This document shows, piece after piece, positions 1-4,490 of a stretch of 6,264 bases of DNA. The notes under the pieces are model-generated. The model saw only the letters and a program-made list of their open reading frames with translations, ran no database searches and was not told where the DNA came from. The stretch is from Gammaproteobacteria bacterium (GTDB taxonomy: Bacteria; Pseudomonadota; Gammaproteobacteria; Natronospirales; REEB76): NCBI GenBank assembly GCA_027317045.1, contig DAHVFI010000014.1, positions 1 to 6,264 on the forward strand. Reading direction: 5' to 3'. Position 1 is the stretch's first letter. Every line of letters starts with the position of its first letter. A program made the translations under genes and the position numbers.

Positions 1-2
1 CG

Positions 3-110
3 CTTACTCGCCGTCAATTGGAGGCGTACGTGATCATCTGGCAGCTGGCCTCTGAGCATGCACGCGATTCCGTTTTCAAAGTCCTTGAGCAGTTGCAGGA
101 GAGCGCATGA
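3..110 (+). CDS. C-terminal tail of an unidentified protein (5' end outside window)
   Basis: Only the last 35 codons are visible, ending at TGA 108-110. This is the only plus-strand frame here that stays open from the left edge. The tail is rich in Leu, Glu, Gln, Arg and Ala, starts LTRRQLEAYV and ends VLEQLQESA. It reads as one or two amphipathic helices, which is typical of a real protein terminus. There is no catalytic motif and I do not recognise the family. It converges on the minus-strand barrel gene and is followed by about 270 bp without a convincing gene. An ATG at 107 overlaps its stop (ATGA), discussed under the findings. Confidence 0.5.
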   Translation, partial: LTRRQLEAYVIIWQLASEHARDSVFKVLEQLQESA

Positions 111-177
111 GCGCCGTCACTCACACAGTCCTCAACCCGTATCTTGCAGCGCTGAGCCTCCTACAGCGTCTGTACGT

Positions 178-208
178 GAGCGAAGGCGCACAGGGACGTG
201 CGCCGCTC
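178..208 (+). repeat. Stem-loop 1 with AGGGAC loop
   Basis: A perfect 7-bp stem is visible: GGCGCAC (185-191) pairs with GTGCGCC (198-204) around the 6-nt loop AGGGAC (192-197). After a 3-nt unpaired GAA (182-184) the helix continues with GAGC (178-181) pairing GCTC (205-208), giving 11 bp in total. No T-run follows on either strand, so it is not a standard rho-independent terminator. Its position between convergent gene ends fits a bidirectional transcript-end structure or a dispersed palindromic repeat of the REP kind. It shares the 10-mer ACAGGGACGT with the neighbouring hairpin. Confidence 0.6.
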
Positions 209-240
209 TTGGGACAGGGACGTCCGCATGACTCGCAAGA
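207..240 (+). repeat. Stem-loop 2 with the same AGGGAC loop
   Basis: GGAC (212-215) pairs with GTCC (222-225) around the same hexamer loop, AGGGAC (216-221). An outer TCTTG (207-211) can pair with CAAGA (236-240), leaving 226-235 bulged on the 3' side. The core ACAGGGACGT (214-223) is an exact copy of 190-199, 24 bp away, but the flanking stem bases differ. Constant loop with changed but still complementary stems suggests a structural repeat family rather than chance. The inner stem is only 4 bp, so this unit is weaker than the first. Confidence 0.45.
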
Positions 241-379
241 ACGTGCAGCGAAGTTGTGGGGCTGTGTGGGTGCCGTTCACGTGTCAGCTGCGCGTGCCCT
301 CACCTTGAAGACTGCTTGTGTGTGCGGTGATGCTGCTGCAGCGGTTCGATGTGCGTCTCGGTATACATTATATGCGGCG

Positions 380-1051
380 TCAGAACCGATAAATAATACC
401 AAGCGATGCAAGATTGACGCTGTAAGTACCCATATTGCTGCTGTTGCCAAGGTCGACGTATTTGTCCCAGCTCAATCGTGCTGCCCAGTGATCGGCAAAC
501 AACCAATTCAAACTTAACCCGTAAGTTCCGTCCCAATTCGTACTAGTCAAGCTTCTAGAATACGGTTGACCGCCGGCACTACTGTAGGGGGTGTACTCTA
601 TATTCAATTCGGAACGTGTGTCGATTCCTCCGGCGCGGGCAGATATGGACCAGTATTCGCTTAGTGGGTATGCTCCAACGACGATTAATGTCCAGCCATG
701 CGTTTTTAGAGTTGAATTCGCGGTGACATCATATGCCATAAGACAAGATGCGTCACATGGCACAATAAGTGGGTGGTTACCCAGATAGGTATTTGTGCCG
801 GTAGCATGACCAAAATTTGCATAACCGGCTTCCAGTCCTAGATAGGAATTGAATTGGTATCCAGCGCTGAATCGATATTCAGTATCGGTATTACTCGAAG
901 GGGTGGCGGGAGTCTGCAAATCACCCGTTCCGGTAAATTTAGATTGGCCTACATCTGCTGCCACATACCAGCCGCTGCTGTCCGCTAATGCTATCGATGA
1001 GGAGGAAATCAAACCAAAGATCAGAATGATAGTGAGATACCGATTAACCAT
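380..1051 (-). CDS. Small outer-membrane beta-barrel protein (OmpA/OmpX-like barrel)
   Basis: The 223-residue protein begins with a Sec signal peptide: a basic N-terminus (MVNRY), a hydrophobic core at about 5-20, and a likely cleavage after ALA (residues 21-23). The rest alternates polar and hydrophobic/aromatic residues in about eight amphipathic strands (roughly 27-37, 58-66, 69-80, 115-129, 132-143, 172-185, 188-198 and 213-223). It ends in YRF, the terminal aromatic residue recognised by the Bam machinery. This matches the 8-stranded OMP_b-brl/OmpA-transmembrane class, with no C-terminal peptidoglycan-binding domain. Two cysteines, C99 and C103, sit close together in a predicted loop and could form a disulfide. 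The ATG start at 1051 is fixed by an AGGAGG Shine-Dalgarno 8 nt upstream. The substrate or role is not readable from sequence. It probably has its own promoter, because 184 bp separate it from the toxin gene upstream. Confidence 0.85.
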   Translation of the reverse strand: MVNRYLTIILIFGLISSSSIALADSSGWYVAADVGQSKFTGTGDLQTPATPSSNTDTEYRFSAGYQFNSYLGLEAGYANFGHATGTNTYLGNHPLIVPCDASCLMAYDVTANSTLKTHGWTLIVVGAYPLSEYWSISARAGGIDTRSELNIEYTPYSSAGGQPYSRSLTSTNWDGTYGLSLNWLFADHWAARLSWDKYVDLGNSSNMGTYSVNLASLGIIYRF

Positions 1052-1059
1052 ATCGATAT

Positions 1060-1065
1060 CCTCCT
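1060..1065 (-). promoter_or_regulatory. Strong Shine-Dalgarno of the barrel gene
   Basis: On the minus strand these bases read AGGAGG, the consensus anti-16S complement, 8 nt before the ATG at 1051. It is the best ribosome-binding site in the window and suggests high translation, as expected for an abundant outer-membrane protein. Confidence 0.8.
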
Positions 1066-1177
1066 CTGCTCAGGGTTGACGAGGATATACTTATTTCCAT
1101 GCACCATCCGTGGCGAAGTTGACGACTAATATTGCGCTTTTGATAAAACATCGCGAATTTATATACGATTGAATACG

Positions 1178-1208
1178 CAGTAATTATATTTAAAACAATA
1201 AGTTACTG
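1178..1208 (-). promoter_or_regulatory. AT-rich inverted repeat covering a TATAAT box, candidate promoter/operator of the barrel gene
   Basis: CAGTAATTAT (1178-1187) is complementary to ATAAGTTACTG (1198-1208) apart from one unpaired G, around a 10-nt AT-only-but-one centre. Minus-strand TATAAT (1183-1188) lies inside the repeat, about 130 bp upstream of the barrel start. The -35 is poor: TTCAGT, 16 nt away, matches the consensus at three positions. A perfect -10 in a dyad is what a regulator-dependent promoter would look like. In such AT-rich DNA (about 1126-1240) a chance -10 is also easy to find, so the call is tentative. There is no T-run to suggest a terminator for the toxin gene. Confidence 0.3.
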
Positions 1209-1235
1209 AATGCGTCGATTTTCCCGTTGTATACA

Positions 1236-1496
1236 TTATCTGTAAATCTCCCGCCGATGACCGACCCGCAGCAGATACACCAGCAGTCTCTTGTCAAAAA
1301 TTTCATAAAGTATCCGGTAGTCCCCTTCCCTTACTCTATAAACCCCCTGCTCTTCCTGCAATTTCTTGGCGTCATGCGGACGCGGATTTTCTGCGAGCTG
1401 GCGTAAGCGTCTAGCGATTCGTACCTGCATCTTGCGCTCAATGCCATGGATCGCCTTCTCTGCCGCATGGCTCAATTCAACCTGATACACCGGCAC
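1236..1496 (-). CDS. RelE/ParE-superfamily toxin of a type II toxin-antitoxin system
   Basis: An 86-residue basic protein of the usual length for the family. It has an N-terminal strand and two helices (about 3-35, with AAEKAIHGIERKMQVRIARR), a family-typical PRPHDAKKL turn (38-46), and then the conserved core YRVREGDYRILYEI (53-66). It ends in the LLRVGHRREIYR tail (75-86). The basic and aromatic residues K45, R54, R61, H80, R81, R82 and Y85 fall where RelE-type mRNases carry their RNA-binding and catalytic residues, so ribosome-dependent mRNA cleavage is more likely than ParE-type gyrase poisoning. That activity is inferred. The start is GTG (1494-1496), 3 nt after the antitoxin stop, with no good Shine-Dalgarno of its own. 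Translation is probably coupled to the antitoxin, keeping toxin output low. A second GTG two codons in is a possible alternative start. The gene is intact. Confidence 0.9.
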   Translation of the reverse strand: MPVYQVELSHAAEKAIHGIERKMQVRIARRLRQLAENPRPHDAKKLQEEQGVYRVREGDYRILYEIFDKRLLVYLLRVGHRREIYR

Positions 1497-1499
1497 GGA

Positions 1500-1796
1500 C
1501 TAGAGCCCGAGTTTTTTGAGGAGTTGTTCAAAGGGCACGGTTCCGTGCTTGGCAATGTCAGCCCGTGCTTCTTTCACGGCTGCAAGGTCGTACTTATCCT
1601 CCAGGGTTTCCAGCAGTTCGGCGTCTTCAACGGGCACCAGGGCAGCTACCCGCTTGCCGTGCTTGGTGACGTAGACCCGCTCAGACAGCAAGGCCGCACG
1701 ATTGACTAGATCCCCGAATTTCTCGCGGGCCTCTACGACGCTGACGTTATCAGAGGGCTTTTTCTTGGGGGCTTTTACGGATGCTGGGCCTTTCAT
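1500..1796 (-). CDS. Phd/YefM-family antitoxin
   Basis: A 98-residue protein with a Phd/YefM DNA-binding fold at about 17-57 (VSVVEAREKFGDLVNRA, then VYVTKHGKRVAALVPVED). A C-terminal, mostly helical toxin-binding segment follows at about 58-98, ending in VPFEQLLKKLGL, the usual Phd-type tail. It should neutralise the adjacent RelE-like toxin by direct binding and repress its own promoter. The ATG at 1796 is the only reasonable start: an in-frame TGA lies 6 nt upstream and there is no ATG, GTG or TTG before the conserved domain. That start gives a 16-residue Lys/Pro-rich extension (KAPKKKPSDN) which most family members lack. The Shine-Dalgarno is weak (GTGAG). The antitoxin-first order and 3-nt gap to the toxin are typical. 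Confidence 0.9.
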   Translation of the reverse strand: MKGPASVKAPKKKPSDNVSVVEAREKFGDLVNRAALLSERVYVTKHGKRVAALVPVEDAELLETLEDKYDLAAVKEARADIAKHGTVPFEQLLKKLGL

Positions 1797-1810
1797 GGGT
1801 ACTCACTAAA

Positions 1811-1851
1811 ATGTACAATATGTACATAATGTACATACGACGTACTGGTAC
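1811..1851 (-). promoter_or_regulatory. Phased TGTACA palindrome array, probable operator/promoter of the toxin-antitoxin operon
   Basis: Three ATGTACA units start at 1811, 1820 and 1829, exactly 9 bp apart. Each contains the self-complementary hexamer TGTACA. Two further GTAC cores follow at 1842-1845 and 1848-1851. The array lies 15-55 bp upstream of the antitoxin ATG, where Phd/YefM antitoxins and their toxin complexes bind cooperatively to short palindromes and repress. The same AT-rich DNA offers -10-like hexamers such as TATGTA and TACATT on the minus strand, but no clear -35, so the exact promoter cannot be placed. Operator function is inferred from position and symmetry. Confidence 0.6.
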
Positions 1852-1891
1852 AGTGAAAATGGTGCTTACAGAAACACGGCGGCTTGGTCAC

Positions 1892-3091
1892 TTACTGCCC
1901 CAGCTCTTTCTCGAACAGCGTGGCGGTATCAATTGCATATTTCCTGGGATCTACGATGCTGCTAATCGAGAGTTTGCTTTCTGGCAGAACCGCCAGGTTG
2001 ACTAGCCGGTGGGGACGGATTTCAGTACCTTTACTATCCCGTACCAGCATAACCAGTGGTCGCATGCGTGTTTTTTGATCCGCGGAAAATACAATTGCGA
2101 TATCGTCGGAATTGAGTTTGACAACGCTACCAACGGGATATAGTCCCATGAAGCGCATGAAATCCTGCATCAGGTCTTTTCCAAAACCATCTGTGCCTGT
2201 GGTACGCAGCCGTTGCATCGCTTCCACCGGCGTGAGCGCGGGCTGATAAGCATTATCGGTAGTGAGGGTTTCGTAGGCATCCGCGATTGAAATAATTCCC
2301 ACGGAAAGCGGGATTTCATCACCCTTTAGCCCATTGGGATAGCCACTGCCGTCAACCCGCTCATGGTGGTAACGAACCATGTTCAGCACCTCATCCGGGA
2401 CATTGTCCGAGGCCTTGAGCATTTCATAACCTTCGTCGGGATGGCGCTTTATAACCGCAAATTCCTCATCGGTGAGCTTGCCGGGCTTGTTGAGTATTTC
2501 GCGGGGCGTGCGGGTTTTTCCAATATCATGCAGTATGGCTCCCAAGCCCAGCAGGCGCAGTTTGTCTTCGGAATGGCCGAGATGCTTGCCAAAGGCAATT
2601 GCCAGAATTGCGGTATTCAGCGAGTGCCCGGCATCTCGATCCTGTCGGTTGCGTAGATTCGACATTTGCATCATCAAGTTATGATTCACTGATTGCTGAA
2701 TAAGCCGCGCGATAATCTTTTGCGATTCTTTTATATCGATTTCCTTGCCGTCTTTTGCGCTGGCGAGCAACTGCCCGACATTCTGTTGTACGCTGGCACG
2801 CGCCTGGGCAGGGCGCTCCGCATTGCGGGCCGGTGACTTTTCAGGTTGATGAGCGCCTTCTTGAGCTGATACCGCACTATCATCGGCTGGTTTGCCAACG
2901 GATCCCACCGCTACCTTGGATTGTGCTTCATCAATGACGACAAAGGCGCAAATTGCCTTTAACTGCTCCAGCTCTTCGCCGGATTCAATGAGAAACCCTT
3001 GGAACAAAAAAGGTGTTCCGACCCATGGCCGGTCTAATTCGGTCACATACATGCCGGTCTGCAAATCGCCTACATTGACTTTATACCGCAT
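1892..3091 (-). CDS. HD-GYP domain protein with N-terminal DUF3391, probable cyclic-di-GMP phosphodiesterase
   Basis: A 399-residue cytoplasmic protein with no membrane segment. Residues 1-60 match DUF3391 (VGDLQTGMYVTELDRPWVG, then GTPFLFQGFLI), a domain commonly found in front of HD-GYP. An Ala/Pro/Gln/Lys-rich, probably disordered linker follows (about 62-105), then HD-GYP at about 130-318. All hallmark residues are present: H156, the HD pair H188/D189 in HDIGK, H217 in KRHP, H242/H243 with E244 in HHERVDGSGYP (242-252), and D271 in ADAYE. Family knowledge predicts hydrolysis of the second messenger c-di-GMP to pGpG and/or GMP at a metal centre, affecting motility and biofilm. The tail (about 319-399) includes the family-typical LYPVGSVVKL. 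There is no receiver domain, so the input is unknown. The ATG at 3091 has a modest GTGAGA ribosome-binding site 7 nt upstream. Gaps of 95-100 bp on each side suggest a separate transcript. Confidence 0.92.
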   Translation of the reverse strand: MRYKVNVGDLQTGMYVTELDRPWVGTPFLFQGFLIESGEELEQLKAICAFVVIDEAQSKVAVGSVGKPADDSAVSAQEGAHQPEKSPARNAERPAQARASVQQNVGQLLASAKDGKEIDIKESQKIIARLIQQSVNHNLMMQMSNLRNRQDRDAGHSLNTAILAIAFGKHLGHSEDKLRLLGLGAILHDIGKTRTPREILNKPGKLTDEEFAVIKRHPDEGYEMLKASDNVPDEVLNMVRYHHERVDGSGYPNGLKGDEIPLSVGIISIADAYETLTTDNAYQPALTPVEAMQRLRTTGTDGFGKDLMQDFMRFMGLYPVGSVVKLNSDDIAIVFSADQKTRMRPLVMLVRDSKGTEIRPHRLVNLAVLPESKLSISSIVDPRKYAIDTATLFEKELGQ

Positions 3092-3191
3092 CTCACATTC
3101 TCACTTTTATGTCATGAAAGTCTAGCACGAGATCATCTCTATATAGGCTATGCGACAGCACACACCGTTGAGGCTTAGCCGAGCACTACCA
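3092..3191 (-). other. Intergenic gap before the HD-GYP gene
   Basis: This 100 bp separates the dadA stop from the HD-GYP start, both on the minus strand. I see only short self-complementary pieces (GGCTTAGCC at 3173-3181, GAGATCATCTC at 3128-3138) whose loops are too small for a stable hairpin, and no T-run. A TATATA-like -10 lies near 3139-3144 but lacks a recognisable -35. A promoter for the HD-GYP gene may sit here but cannot be assigned. Confidence 0.3.
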
Positions 3192-4463
3192 TCACGAGTG
3201 TATGAAGCGATTAAGGCTATAAGCGGCCATATCAATTGCAGGTTCCAATCCCGCCACCATATCCGCAACGCAGCGCGCCGAACCGGCGCCCAGAGTCCAA
3301 CCAAGCGGCCCATGGCCGGTATTGAAGAACAAGTTGGGATACGGAGAAGCACCCAGGATCGGAGGACCATCGCAGGTCATGGGCCGCAAACCTGTCCAGT
3401 GCGTGACCTCGCCACTCTTGCGCGAATCTGAAAGCCAAGGAAAAATGGCGGTTGCCTGGCGCAGAATATTCTCAGTGCGACTCGGATTAAGAGTGCTGTC
3501 GTAACCGTTGAATTCTGCGGTGCCGGCAATCCGCAGATGCTTGCCGAGTGGCGTAATCACGATCTTCTGCTCAAAATCAACCAACGGTACATGCAGACCA
3601 TGATCAATGGTGGGGGTTACGGTAACTGAATAGCCCTTTACAGGGTATATCGGAAGCTGCAGCTGCAGTGGTCGTGCCAACTGCGGGCTGTAACTGCCGG
3701 CAGCCAGCACGTAATGATCCGCTCGTATTTCGCCCTCCTCCGTAAGCAGCGCCTGAACACGCCGGCCCTGTGTCGTGATGCGGCTTACCGGAGTATTGAA
3801 ATGAAACTTAACGCCGGCGGCGAGAGCATGTGCTTGCAGTTCGCGAGTAAACCGATGAGCATCTCCACTGCCATCCCCTGGATAATAAATGGCACCAACC
3901 AGTTGATTGGAAACGTTCTCTAGCAAAGGTTCCAAAGCGACGGCTTCTCTGGGGTTCAAACCACGGGATTCCAGGCCCGAGTGACGCAAGTTATCCGCCA
4001 GTTCCAATGAATGTTTCAGCGCGATGGGATCGCGAAAGATTTTCAGAGTGCCGTTGCTGAGCCGGTCGTAGCTGAGCGCCAGTTGTTCTCCAAGTTCATT
4101 CAGGGAACTCAGGCTGTATAAAGCAAGCCGCAAGGTGGCCAGGGTGGAGCGCAAATGCGGCGTCGGCCGCGATGCGCGCAGGAATTTCAACCCCCAACCC
4201 AGCATTCCGGGCAGTGCCTGCGGACGCAGCAACAGCGGTGAATCTTCACGACCCAGCCAATGCAACATGCGCCCCAGGGTGCCCGGCGCATTCCAGGGAT
4301 CAGCCTCGCTGGGTGTCAGCAGGCCGCCATTGGCAAAACTGGTTTCAAGTCCGGGGCTTTCCCGGCGTTCCACCACCGTCACGTTTAATCCGCGTTCTGC
4401 GAGATACCAGGCAGTGGTGGTGCCTATCAAGCCGGCGCCGATGACAACGACATCATGCCTCAT
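3192..4463 (-). CDS. dadA: D-amino-acid dehydrogenase, small subunit type (FAD-dependent, DadA family)
   Basis: A 423-residue flavoprotein, close to the roughly 430 usual for DadA. The N-terminus is an FAD-binding Rossmann motif, VVVIGAGLIGTTTAWYL (5-21; G9, G11, G14), with acidic E32 ending the second strand to hold the ribose. Family motifs follow in order: LETSFANGG (39-47), PWNAPG (56-61), FNTPV (222-226), YPVKGYS (273-279), THWTGLRPMTCDGPPILG (354-371) and NTGHGPLGWTLGAGS (381-395). DadA oxidatively deaminates D-amino acids, classically D-alanine, to 2-oxo acids, passing electrons to the respiratory chain at the inner membrane. A relative acting on another amino acid is possible. No racemase gene is adjacent. 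The ATG at 4463 is the only start available after an in-frame TAG, but it lacks a convincing Shine-Dalgarno, so translation may depend on the upstream peptidase gene 27 nt away. Confidence 0.88.
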   Translation of the reverse strand: MRHDVVVIGAGLIGTTTAWYLAERGLNVTVVERRESPGLETSFANGGLLTPSEADPWNAPGTLGRMLHWLGREDSPLLLRPQALPGMLGWGLKFLRASRPTPHLRSTLATLRLALYSLSSLNELGEQLALSYDRLSNGTLKIFRDPIALKHSLELADNLRHSGLESRGLNPREAVALEPLLENVSNQLVGAIYYPGDGSGDAHRFTRELQAHALAAGVKFHFNTPVSRITTQGRRVQALLTEEGEIRADHYVLAAGSYSPQLARPLQLQLPIYPVKGYSVTVTPTIDHGLHVPLVDFEQKIVITPLGKHLRIAGTAEFNGYDSTLNPSRTENILRQATAIFPWLSDSRKSGEVTHWTGLRPMTCDGPPILGASPYPNLFFNTGHGPLGWTLGAGSARCVADMVAGLEPAIDMAAYSLNRFIHS

Positions 4464-4490
4464 GGGAAGTGATGCGTATCCATCCGCTGG

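Larger units (their letters stand above)
111..379. other. Non-coding stretch between convergent genes
   Basis: This stretch lies between the stop of the plus-strand gene tail and the stop of the minus-strand barrel gene. It holds two stem-loops (178-208 and 207-240) described separately. To their right, 241-379 is low-complexity G/T/C-rich sequence in which I see no gene, tRNA or T-tract terminator. One open frame crosses it (107-517), but that frame runs antisense into the barrel gene and its product resembles no family I know. Confidence 0.5.

Noticed and set aside
1075..1125. Direct repeat GTTGACGA at 1075-1082 and 1118-1125 upstream of the barrel gene.
   Set aside because: Only 8 bp long with 43-bp spacing and no symmetry; chance is sufficient.
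361..1239. The 11-bp sequence GTATACATTAT occurs at 361-371 and 1229-1239, bracketing the barrel gene like a target-site duplication.
   Set aside because: A few 11-bp exact repeats are expected by chance in a window this size. There are no inverted ends or transposase, and the second copy overlaps the toxin stop codon.
1781..2005. Plus-strand frame starting in the toxin-antitoxin control region and running antisense into the HD-GYP gene.
   Set aside because: It covers the operator repeats and the antisense of a conserved gene, and the encoded peptide reflects the repeat (MYNMYIMYI) rather than a protein family.
3120..3190. Possible terminator after dadA, based on small self-complementary pieces GGCTTAGCC and GAGATCATCTC.
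   Set aside because: Each would need a loop of one base and no T-run follows, so neither is a credible rho-independent terminator.
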